A DNA stretch of 64,000 nt, taken from assembly GCA_964510345.1 (NCBI GenBank), contig CAZEBB010000006.1, positions 1 to 64,000 on the forward strand, written 5' to 3'. How positions within the stretch are numbered: position 1 is the stretch's first letter; each line of letters starts with the position of its first letter. The notes below the pieces were generated by a model. The model was not told the DNA's origin. It was given only the letters and a program-made list of their open reading frames with translations, and did no database searches. Shown in pieces: positions 41,428-49,359 of this stretch. A program made the translations under genes and the position numbers. Origin of the DNA: JAAYQA01 sp964510345 (GTDB taxonomy: Bacteria > Bacillota > Clostridia > Tissierellales > Peptoniphilaceae).

Positions 41428-42654
41428 TTAGAACAAGTTATCGTCTTCCCCTTTTCGTTCGGATAGCCCGGTTAGTTGTTGCTGCATTTTCCGCATTCGT
41501 ACGCCGATGAGCTTTTCCATTTCGTCATTCGATTGACGCAGGCGCATTTGCACCTGTTTTAAAGTGTTCTCAAATTTCTCAAATTCCGTCCGCACTTCAG
41601 AGAGCACTGACCACACTTCCCCGGATCGCTCGTGGATCGCGAGGGTTCGAAATCCCATCTGTAAACTATTGACGAGCGCAGCCAGCGTCGCCGGCCCGGC
41701 GAGTAGTACACGCGACTCCCTTTGTAATACTTCGATCATGTCGCGATTCACCAGTTCGGCATAAAGCCCTTCAAACGGGACAAAGAGCACGGCAAATTCG
41801 GTCGTATAGGGTACGGCGATGTACTTTTCCCGAATCGTCTTCGCTTCCTGGCGTATGCGACGCGTCAACTCGGTCGCTGCCGCATCCACCTGTTTTTTGT
41901 CCATCGAATCGTAGGCTTCTCGTAATCGGTGATAATAATCTTGGGGAAACTTGGCGTCGATCGGCAAATAAATGGTCTCTCCCGTGTCGGTCGGAATTTT
42001 GATTGCGAACTCGACCGTGTCATTACTTCTGGGGTTCGTGCGCACATCTCTCTCGTATTGATCCGGGGTGAGCATCTCTTCTAAGATGTTTCCGAGCTGC
42101 AATTCGCCGATAATGCCCCGCGTCTTTACATTGGATAGCACTTTTTGTAGGTCACCGACGCCTTTCGCGAGCGTCTGCATCTCCCCCAGCCCCTTGTGTA
42201 CTTCTTCCAGCCTCGTACTGACCTGTTGAAAGGATTCATTCATGCGCGTGCGCAATGTCTCATCAAGCTTTTGATCGACGGTGTGAGCGATCCGATCCAT
42301 GCTCTTTTCGTTTTGTGCGCGCATATGCTCCATTTTTTCATCGATCGTAGAGCGCATCTGTTCAAACCGCGTCTCCTGGCTGCTCAGCGAACGGTGAATT
42401 CCCGCGTCAATGTCCCTTATGGTGAGCAGTTGTGAGTTGTTCGCATCTCGGATTTGATCCACGACCGACTCTTCCATCCGGTGCACCGCTTGGTACAATA
42501 CCTGATTCTGTTCGGTACGCTGCTCTCGAAAGCCCTCATCCAGTTGATCGTCGATGACACGCTCCAGCCGGTCCGTCATCCCCCGATCTTTGAATAGCAA
42601 TACGACCAATATCGCGACCAAGAGTCCGATGATGATGATTTGTAGTATGTCCAC
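41428..42654 (-). CDS. rmuC: DNA recombination protein RmuC
   Basis: RmuC-family protein of 408 residues, thought to limit recombination at inverted repeats. A single N-terminal membrane segment (IIIGLLVAILVVLLF) is followed by about 150 residues of coiled coil and then the RmuC nuclease-like core with ARGIIGELQLGNILEEML, VEFAIKIP and LPIDAKFPQDYYHRL. The start is GTG at 42654, only two bases after the ABC-F stop, so the two genes are co-transcribed. Confidence 0.92.
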   Translation of the reverse strand: MDILQIIIIGLLVAILVVLLFKDRGMTDRLERVIDDQLDEGFREQRTEQNQVLYQAVHRMEESVVDQIRDANNSQLLTIRDIDAGIHRSLSSQETRFEQMRSTIDEKMEHMRAQNEKSMDRIAHTVDQKLDETLRTRMNESFQQVSTRLEEVHKGLGEMQTLAKGVGDLQKVLSNVKTRGIIGELQLGNILEEMLTPDQYERDVRTNPRSNDTVEFAIKIPTDTGETIYLPIDAKFPQDYYHRLREAYDSMDKKQVDAAATELTRRIRQEAKTIREKYIAVPYTTEFAVLFVPFEGLYAELVNRDMIEVLQRESRVLLAGPATLAALVNSLQMGFRTLAIHERSGEVWSVLSEVRTEFEKFENTLKQVQMRLRQSNDEMEKLIGVRMRKMQQQLTGLSERKGEDDNLF

Positions 42655-42656
42655 GC

Positions 42657-44555
42657 TTACTCCTCTACCAGTTCCAGCCAGTCCTCGTACATCTGCGCGA
42701 GTTGATCTGAAAGCGACTGGCGTTCGCGTACGATCAGCTCCACGCGGTTACGGTTCTCATACACTGAAGGGTCTGCCAACTCCTGATCCAACTGTGCGAG
42801 CTTTGCCTCCGCTTCTCGAATGGCGTCTTCCGCTTCCTTTCTGCGCAGTTCCTGTTGCTTTAGGCGCTGTTTCGTCGCCCGGTCGCGCTTTCTCTCCTTT
42901 TGCTCCTGCGTTTGATTGATCACAACCTCTTCTTGCACATCTTCCGGAGCCGATTTTTCGACATAGTACTCATAGTTGCCCAGGTAAGAGGTGACTCCGT
43001 CCTCTTGCAACACCAGGATTCGGTTGGCGACGCGATTGAGAAAATAGCGGTCGTGTGAAATAAAAAAGAGCGTTCCCGCATATTGCGTACAGGCGTTTTC
43101 AAGTGCCTCTTTGGATTCGATGTCGAGGTGGTTCGTCGGCTCATCCAATAAGAGCGTATTGCATTTGGACAGCATCAGTTTGCAAAGCGCGACACGCGTT
43201 TTCTCTCCGCCGCTCAGGTCGCCGACCGACTTAAAAATGTCGTCGCCGTAAAATAAAAAGGCTGCTAACACATTGCGGATCTCTCCGTGTTTTAGATCCG
43301 GACGCGCGTCCCATATCTCGTCGAGTATCGTCTGATCGCCGTCAAGGTCGCGGAGCTCTTGGTCCAAATAGCCGAAGGTGACCCCGGTGCCTACGGTAAA
43401 CTGCCCTTCTGTCGGCCGGATCCGCTCCTGCAGGATCCGAAACAAGGTCGTCTTACCGATCCCGTTCGGACCGATCATCCCGATGCGCTCTCCTTTGGTC
43501 ACGTGGAAAGTAACGCCGGAAAACAGCGGCTGCGTATCAAAAGCCATCCCGAGATTCTCGACATCCAATACATCTTTTCCGCTCTCTCTGGCCGGCTGCA
43601 GCGAAAACTGCATCTGCTTTGCGCGGGCGTCGGGCGGAGCGACTTTGTCCATATGCTCCAACATCTTTCGGCGAGAGCGGGCTTGAATCAGGTACCGCTC
43701 TCCCCCGTAGTTTTCAAAGCGGCGGATAATCTCTTCTTGACGCTCGATCTCTTTCCTCTGGTTTTCGTAAGCGCGCTGCTGAATCTCCATCTCCTGTTTG
43801 CGCTTCTCCATAAATGCGGTGTAGTTCCCGGTGTAGGTCGTCAACGAACGCCCCAAATACGCCGTTCGATTCGTCACGGCGTCCAGAAAGTAGCGGTCGT
43901 GGGAGATCACGACTAAAGTGCCCGCAAAGCCCTTCAAATACTCCTCCAGCCACTCCACCGCCCGGATATCTAAGTGGTTCGTCGGCTCATCCATCAACAA
44001 CAGATCCGGCTTTTCCAGGAGCAAAACCGCCAGCAACACGCGCGACTTCTGCCCGCCGGAAAACGTGCCCACCTTCTGTTCGTATTGATCCTGTGAAAAA
44101 CCCAAACCGTGTAAGACGCCGCGAATGGATGACTCCATCTGATAGCCTTCCATTTTTTCAAAAGCGTCCATTTGTTTTTGGTACTCCGCCAATGTCTGCT
44201 CATAGTCGGCGTCCTCATGCGCTTGTACGGCGATACGCTCAGTCAACGCGCGCACGCGTTCTCCGGTGCGGATCACCTCGGCAAAGGCTCCTAAGCACGT
44301 ATCCCACAGCGTCTGCTCGCCGTCAAAAGTGGCGTGTTGCTGAAGATAGCCGATGCGTAACTGCTTGGCTTTCGTGATCGTTCCGGCATCCGGCAAATCC
44401 GCTCCCGCAAGGATCCGCATCAGCGTGGTCTTCCCGCTGCCGTTATTGCCGATTAAACCGATCTTCTCCCCTTCCTTGACATGAAGAGAGATCCCGTCCA
44501 AAACGGTATTGATCCCAAACGCCTTTTGAATATTTTGTGCGGCTAAAATAATCAT
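42657..44555 (-). CDS. ABC-F family ATPase (Uup/YdiF-like)
   Basis: Soluble protein of 632 residues with two ABC cassettes and no membrane segments. Cassette 1 has GNNGSGKTT and LLMDEPTNHLD; cassette 2 has GPNGIGKTT, LSGGEKTRVAL and LLLDEPTNHLD. The 80-residue linker between them and a charged coiled-coil C-terminus (KERKRDRATKQRLKQQELRRKE) are typical of ABC-F translation factors. Whether it is a housekeeping or antibiotic-resistance type cannot be told by eye; the long C-terminal coil favours the Uup/YdiF branch. The ATG at 44555 follows GGAGG; a GTG at 44561 overlaps that site. Confidence 0.92.
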   Translation of the reverse strand: MIILAAQNIQKAFGINTVLDGISLHVKEGEKIGLIGNNGSGKTTLMRILAGADLPDAGTITKAKQLRIGYLQQHATFDGEQTLWDTCLGAFAEVIRTGERVRALTERIAVQAHEDADYEQTLAEYQKQMDAFEKMEGYQMESSIRGVLHGLGFSQDQYEQKVGTFSGGQKSRVLLAVLLLEKPDLLLMDEPTNHLDIRAVEWLEEYLKGFAGTLVVISHDRYFLDAVTNRTAYLGRSLTTYTGNYTAFMEKRKQEMEIQQRAYENQRKEIERQEEIIRRFENYGGERYLIQARSRRKMLEHMDKVAPPDARAKQMQFSLQPARESGKDVLDVENLGMAFDTQPLFSGVTFHVTKGERIGMIGPNGIGKTTLFRILQERIRPTEGQFTVGTGVTFGYLDQELRDLDGDQTILDEIWDARPDLKHGEIRNVLAAFLFYGDDIFKSVGDLSGGEKTRVALCKLMLSKCNTLLLDEPTNHLDIESKEALENACTQYAGTLFFISHDRYFLNRVANRILVLQEDGVTSYLGNYEYYVEKSAPEDVQEEVVINQTQEQKERKRDRATKQRLKQQELRRKEAEDAIREAEAKLAQLDQELADPSVYENRNRVELIVRERQSLSDQLAQMYEDWLELVEE

Positions 44556-44568
44556 GCGCACCTCCTAC

Positions 44569-44606
44569 AAAAAAACCAGCAGTGTGCAGACACTGCTGTG
44601 AGTTTT
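44569..44606 (-). terminator. Rho-independent terminator after rex
   Basis: CAGCAGTGT pairs with ACACTGCTG around four bases, followed by GGTTTTTTT on the minus strand, just after the rex stop at 44610. Confidence 0.92.
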
Positions 44607-44609
44607 TCT

Positions 44610-45257
44610 CTATCTTGGAATATAATCGCTCGCATTGTTGATGTAGTAAGTAAGGGTGAAAAGCGATTCGTTTAAATGCACATTTTCTACGATGATCTCA
44701 TCCGGCACCTTTATATCGACCGGTGCGAAGTTCCAAATCCCCTTAATTCCTGAATCGACGCCGATGTCTGCAATTTGCTGTGCGGCATTGGCGGGAACCG
44801 TGATCACCAGAATGTCGATCTTCTCATTTTTGATGTATGCTGCCATGTCGTCGATCGGCAGAATCGGAATGCCGTCCACTTTTCCACCGACGCGATCGGG
44901 ATCTTGGTCAAACAGCGCTTTGATTTTAAAACCTAATCCTTCAAATTTTTTGTATTGTGCCAGTGCGTGCCCGATATTCCCCGCACCGATAATAATGGCA
45001 TTGTAGTCTCTATTGATTCCGATGATTCGTTCGATTTCGCCGCGAAGTTCCTCCACATTGTAGCCGTATCCCTGTTGTCCGAACCCTCCAAAATGGTTCA
45101 GATCCTGTCTGATTTGCGAAGCGGTAAGTCCGGTGATATTACTCAGCTCCTGCGACGAAATGCGGATGATTCCTTTGTCGGCGATCATACCTAAATAGCG
45201 ATAGTACTTAGGTAATCGTTTGATCACCGCAATCGAAACTCGATGCTCTCGTTTCAT
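44610..45257 (-). CDS. rex: Redox-sensing transcriptional repressor Rex
   Basis: NADH/NAD+-sensing repressor of fermentation and respiration genes, 215 residues. The N-terminal winged helix carries ISSQELSNITGLTASQIRQDLNHFG, the recognition segment of Rex. The Rossmann domain has IIGAGNIGHALAQY, and the C-terminal swapped helix ends ASDYIPR. The ATG at 45257 follows AAGGAGG; a longer open frame upstream is not used. It has its own terminator and lies upstream of the ABC-F gene. Confidence 0.97.
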   Translation of the reverse strand: MKREHRVSIAVIKRLPKYYRYLGMIADKGIIRISSQELSNITGLTASQIRQDLNHFGGFGQQGYGYNVEELRGEIERIIGINRDYNAIIIGAGNIGHALAQYKKFEGLGFKIKALFDQDPDRVGGKVDGIPILPIDDMAAYIKNEKIDILVITVPANAAQQIADIGVDSGIKGIWNFAPVDIKVPDEIIVENVHLNESLFTLTYYINNASDYIPR

Positions 45258-45410
45258 GCTTTCCTCCTTGTTCGGTTTATTTTTAACTTGTGTATTCACG
45301 ATTAAAAGAATGTGAAATTTAACTTAATTTTACCAATTACAACCGTTTCCGTCAATAGGTTTTTGTTGCTATTTGTGCAGATAAAAACCTGTGAAGCCTT
45401 TCACCAAAAA

Positions 45411-45590
45411 TCACCCCCCGGTTACCCGAGGGCATGCGTGCTGTTTATTTCTAATGCGACAGAGGGAGAAGCGTCCGGAATACTCTTTGAGGCCATATCC
45501 TGGCCGAGCGGCCGTGAGCGTGCCGAGAAGAGTTTTCCGGGCGCGACGATACAGACCCTGTAAACAATCTCACCCCCCGGTTACCCGAGG
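45411..45590. repeat. Two 22-bp direct repeats in the rex-symporter gap
   Basis: A 22-bp sequence starting TCACCCCCCGG and ending ACCCGAGGG occurs at 45411-45432 and again at 45568-45589. The second copy extends into a CACCCC/GGGGTG stem on the minus strand that could end the symporter transcript. Between them lies a GC-rich stretch with no supported gene. Confidence 0.75.
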
Positions 45591-45616
45591 GGTGCAAGGA
45601 GAAAGGTGAAGGATGG

Positions 45617-46966
45617 TTATTTTCCAAAAAATGAAATCAAGTTCGAAATCATGACGACTGAAATCGAAATCGGTGCGAAGTATCGAATCAAAAACCGCCA
45701 TAATCCTTCCAGTTTGAATTGATCAGAACCGATTTTGACTTCCTCTACCGCTTCGTCAATATTCCAAATCCAACCGATGAACAGCGACGTCATGATACCG
45801 CCGATCGGCAGCATCACATAGGAAGTGATCCAGTCGAGTGCGTCAAAGATATTCATATTGATGATCGGTACGACGATCCCATCTAAGAGGCCCATGGAAA
45901 GCGAAGCAAAGATACCGATAATGAACATCAAGGTGGAAAGGATGGCGACCGCTTTGCTTCTTGACCAGTTGAGGCGATCGATCGCAAAGGTGACGCTGGT
46001 TTCAAGCAGCGAGATCGACGAGGTAAGCGCCGCAAAGAGAACGAGCACGAAGAACATGACGGCGAAAAGCGTGCCGAGCGGCATGCTGGCAAATACTTGC
46101 GGCAGTGTGCCGAACAATAGCCCAGGCCCTTGCCCCGGCTCTAAGCCGAAAGCAAACACGGCGGGAAGAATGGCAAATCCGGCCAACAATGCGACCAATG
46201 TGTCAATGGACGGGATGATGATCGCATCTTTCTCCAAGTTCTCTTCTTTGCTCAAATAGGATCCATAGGTCAATATGATCCCCATTCCCAAGCTGAGCGA
46301 GAAGAAGACCTGGCCGATGGCGGCGACCACGACGCCGATGCTGAACTTAGAAAAGTCGGGGAATAGATAATAACGCAGCCCTTCTCCGGCTCCGGGTAGC
46401 GTAACGGAACGAAGCACGACGAGGATCAATAAGACGATCAGCGCCGGCATTAAAAATTTACTCGCCTTTTCAATCCCGCCGGAGATCCCGCGCACGACGA
46501 TCAATACCGTTGCGATCATGAAAATCGCATGATAGACGAGTGGCTCGACAGGAGCACTGATGAATGCACCGAAATAGCCTCCGGAGTCTGCCGGTATGGA
46601 CCCAATAGCTGACGCTACAATGTATTTGAGCACCCAGCCGCCGACGACACTATAGAACGAAAGTATTAAAAACGATGCAGCGATTCCAACGCCACCAATC
46701 CAACCCCAACCCGGACGCAGTTTGTTAAATGATGAAAAGGCGTCCAGTTTCGTCCTTCGGCCGATGACCATCTCTCCCAACATCATCGTGAAGCCGATAA
46801 GTACAATGATGAGCAAATACGTAAATACAAAAATTCCGCCGCCGTGTTGACCGGCTAAATAGGGGAATTTCCACAAATTCCCTAAGCCGACTGCAGAGCC
46901 GGCTGCCGCCATGATAAATCCGAAACTCGATCCCCATGACGCTCTTTGATTGTCCTTGTGGTCCAT
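45617..46966 (-). CDS. Sodium-dependent symporter of the SNF (SLC6) family
   Basis: Transporter of 449 residues with about 11 to 12 membrane segments. The unwound first segment GFIMAAAGSAVGLGNLWKFPYL is the SNF signature that forms the substrate and Na+ sites, followed by GGGIFVFTYLLIIVLIG. Bacterial members take up amino acids such as tryptophan, tyrosine or branched-chain residues; the substrate is not predictable here. It has a consensus promoter and is monocistronic, fitting an organism that lives on amino acids. Confidence 0.93.
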   Translation of the reverse strand: MDHKDNQRASWGSSFGFIMAAAGSAVGLGNLWKFPYLAGQHGGGIFVFTYLLIIVLIGFTMMLGEMVIGRRTKLDAFSSFNKLRPGWGWIGGVGIAASFLILSFYSVVGGWVLKYIVASAIGSIPADSGGYFGAFISAPVEPLVYHAIFMIATVLIVVRGISGGIEKASKFLMPALIVLLILVVLRSVTLPGAGEGLRYYLFPDFSKFSIGVVVAAIGQVFFSLSLGMGIILTYGSYLSKEENLEKDAIIIPSIDTLVALLAGFAILPAVFAFGLEPGQGPGLLFGTLPQVFASMPLGTLFAVMFFVLVLFAALTSSISLLETSVTFAIDRLNWSRSKAVAILSTLMFIIGIFASLSMGLLDGIVVPIINMNIFDALDWITSYVMLPIGGIMTSLFIGWIWNIDEAVEEVKIGSDQFKLEGLWRFLIRYFAPISISVVMISNLISFFGK

Positions 46967-46998
46967 GATACTCCTCCAATCTATATTTTGTTACTTAT

Positions 46999-47027
46999 AT
47001 TGTAGTGTGGGGAAACGTTTTTGTCAA
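46999..47027 (-). promoter_or_regulatory. Consensus sigma-A promoter for the SNF symporter
   Basis: TTGACA and TACAAT have a 17-base spacer. The start site would fall about 25 bases upstream of the ATG at 46966. Confidence 0.88.
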
Positions 47028-47366
47028 TATTTATTTATTATTATCAATTAGTATATATTTCGAAGTTTCTGAATTCTTTGATATTTCGCCTTTCACTTAA
47101 TTTATTGATCATGTTCATGATTTATTTATACATACAGTGATGTGCTGTAGTTGTTTATGAAACATCAACCTCCTCCCATTGCCATGATGCATGATCCTGT
47201 TCACATCCGTACGATTCCCTTCTCTACAGACATATTGATTGTCTGATACATTTAATTCTCTTCAAACTTTGTTATTTTATCATTTTGTTATGACTTCCTA
47301 TATAGTTTTTAGAAAGTTATTTTCAATGCAGCATCATGCCTGATTCGAGTAAATATTCTTTGCATC
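47028..47366. other. AT-rich gap without a supported gene
   Basis: About 340 bases of AT-rich sequence between the symporter promoter and the proS terminator. No open frame with a ribosome binding site, no tRNA and no clear RNA fold is visible. Decayed coding sequence cannot be excluded. Confidence 0.6.
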
Positions 47367-47399
47367 AAAAAAACAGGCGAGTGTATGCCTGTTTTTTTC
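47367..47399 (-). terminator. Rho-independent terminator after proS
   Basis: AAACAGGC pairs with GCCTGTTT, with long A and T runs on either side, so it works in both directions. Confidence 0.92.
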
Positions 47400-47405
47400 G
47401 TGCGT

Positions 47406-49118
47406 TTATCGATAAGACTGCGTTGCCTCTAAGACATTGGCGACCGCTTCTGCCGTAGTGATCTCATGATTCTCCCGATCCTTTCGGACGGAATACTCGA
47501 CAATCCCCTCGCCCGCCTTCTTGCCTACGGTAATTCTGAGCGGGAATCCGATCAGGTCGCGGTCGTTGAACTTCACGCCGGCGCGCTCCTTGCGGTCATC
47601 CAGTACGACTTCCACTTTTTCTTCGCGCAACTGCTGATAGATCTCTTCTGCCACGCGTACCGCGGTTTCGTCTTTCATGTTCGGGATCGTAATGATGCAG
47701 TGAAACGGTGCGACAACCATCGGCCACACGATCCCCACGTCGTCATAATTCTGTTCAACCATCGCCGTGACGCTACGCGTTACGCCAATTCCGTAGCTCC
47801 CCATAACGAAAGGTTTGGCTGAGCCGTTCTCGTCTAAGAATGTCGCTCCGATGCTCTCGGCATAGTGCGTCCCCAATTGGAAGATATTTCCGACCTCGAT
47901 CCCCCGCGAGAACTGTAATTCGCCTCCACACTCAGGGCACACATCTCCCTCTTGAATCATCAAAAGGTCATCCGCAATCTCCGCTTGGAAGTCTCTTCCA
48001 AAGACGACATCGGTCAAGTGATGCTCGGTTTGATTGGCTCCGGTGACCAGCGCACCGGCATTTTCCAGGCTCTTGTCCATAATGATGCGCGTACCTTCCG
48101 GCAGACCGATGGGGCCGGTATATCCGGGCTCTGCATTCGTCAGTCTTCGGATCGACCCATCGTCCATCATTTCGATCTCGTGCTCGGGAATGCCCAGATA
48201 ACTGATGAACTTACTCATATTCAGCTCTCTGTGCCCGGGCACGAAGACGAACACCGGTTCGCCCTTGACGAGAAAATCGAGCGCTTTGGCGCAATGGCTG
48301 GCAGGCTTTTTCAGAAACTCACTGACTTGGTCGATCGTGGTAGCCCCCGGCGTGTGCACGAGAACAGGTGCATCCGCTGCGGGAATCTTCTCGAGATTCA
48401 TCACGACGCCTGCCTTTTCATCGGTCGCTGCGTAGTCACAGCCGTTACAGTGGACGATGACGCCTTCTCCGACTTCGGAGAGCGCGATAAACTCGTGCGA
48501 CACTTTGCCACCCATCGCTCCCGAATCGCCTTGGACTACCTTATAGTCAAAGCCTAGGCGCGTAAACACCTCATGATACGCATTCGCCATGATCTCATAA
48601 GCAATTTTTAACCCATCCAAGTCTTTATCAAAGGAATACGCATCTTTCATCAGAAATTCGCGCGCGCGGTTGATCCCAAAGCGCGGGCGCTTCTCATCCC
48701 GATACTTGGTTTGGATCTGGTAGATATTTAAGGGCAATTGTTTATAGGACGTGATCTCCCCCTTGATCAGTTCGGTAAAATACTCTTCTGCCGTCGGCCC
48801 TAAGCAAAAGTCGCGATCGTGGCGGTCTTTGAGTCGAAACATTTCCGGCCCATACGTCTCCCATCGACCGGAGGCTTCCCAAAGCTCTTTCGGTTGGATC
48901 GCCGACATCAGGATTTCTTGGCTCCCATAGGCATCCATCGTCTCGCGGACGATGTTCTCGATCTTTCGTACGACCCGGTAGCCGAACGGCAGATACGAGT
49001 AGATGCCGGATGCCGATTTACGGATCATCCCGGCGCGCAACAGCAACTGGTGACTCATGGTTTCCGCTTCCGCCGGGACTTCCCTCAGCGTCGGCATGTA
49101 ATAATTGTGTAATCTCAA
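47406..49118 (-). CDS. proS: Prolyl-tRNA synthetase
   Basis: Class II synthetase of 570 residues, the bacterial form with an editing insert (INS) between motifs 2 and 3. Motif 1 lies in GIYSYLPFGYRVVRKIENIVRE, motif 2 around YRDEKRPRFGINRAREFLMKDAYSF, and motif 3 near SYGIGVTRSVTAMVEQ. The N-terminus MRLHNYYMPTLREVPAEAE is standard. A T-box leader upstream shows that expression responds to uncharged tRNA. Monocistronic with its own terminator. Confidence 0.97.
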   Translation of the reverse strand: MRLHNYYMPTLREVPAEAETMSHQLLLRAGMIRKSASGIYSYLPFGYRVVRKIENIVRETMDAYGSQEILMSAIQPKELWEASGRWETYGPEMFRLKDRHDRDFCLGPTAEEYFTELIKGEITSYKQLPLNIYQIQTKYRDEKRPRFGINRAREFLMKDAYSFDKDLDGLKIAYEIMANAYHEVFTRLGFDYKVVQGDSGAMGGKVSHEFIALSEVGEGVIVHCNGCDYAATDEKAGVVMNLEKIPAADAPVLVHTPGATTIDQVSEFLKKPASHCAKALDFLVKGEPVFVFVPGHRELNMSKFISYLGIPEHEIEMMDDGSIRRLTNAEPGYTGPIGLPEGTRIIMDKSLENAGALVTGANQTEHHLTDVVFGRDFQAEIADDLLMIQEGDVCPECGGELQFSRGIEVGNIFQLGTHYAESIGATFLDENGSAKPFVMGSYGIGVTRSVTAMVEQNYDDVGIVWPMVVAPFHCIITIPNMKDETAVRVAEEIYQQLREEKVEVVLDDRKERAGVKFNDRDLIGFPLRITVGKKAGEGIVEYSVRKDRENHEITTAEAVANVLEATQSYR

Positions 49119-49134
49119 AATTCTGTCCTCCTAA

Positions 49135-49322
49135 TAAAAAGAGCCTCCGTCTGTAAGAGACGAAGGCTTCGCGGTACCACTCTTGTTAATCCAAAGGATT
49201 CACTTGAAAGCTATAAGGCGCAACCCCCGTGTTTGGCACGGTGCCAGCGGGTGGGTGGTCTGCGTGGAGAATTTCACCGTCCTTCTCCTCTCTGCATCTG
49301 CATTCCTTGTTCCGCTCATCGC
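49135..49322 (-). promoter_or_regulatory. T-box leader of proS
   Basis: The T-box core AAGAGTGGTACCGCG lies at 49170-49184 on the minus strand. It is followed by a terminator hairpin whose arms are GCCTTCGTCT and AGACGGAGGC, then CTTTTTATT, at about 49135-49168. The 5' half can form a stem with GGAGAA/TTCTCC. The CC-rich strand fits a proline specifier, but I could not place the specifier codon with confidence. Confidence 0.88.
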
Positions 49323-49328
49323 ATGAGT

Positions 49329-49358
49329 ATTATAACACAGCAGGCGCAAGCCCGACAA
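49329..49358 (-). promoter_or_regulatory. Promoter for the T-box leader and proS
   Basis: A perfect TATAAT (49329-49334) with TTGTCG 18 bases upstream; the -35 lies just past the topA stop. Confidence 0.7.
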
Positions 49359-49359
49359 G

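Noticed and set aside
45311..45327. Possible Rex operator ahead of rex
   Set aside because: GTTAAATTTCACA shows only partial match to the Rex consensus halves, and the spacing is wrong, so I do not list it as a site.
45391..45609. Plus-strand open frame with two HPPVTRG segments
   Set aside because: The repeated peptide is only the translation of the 22-bp DNA repeat. No ribosome binding site precedes it.
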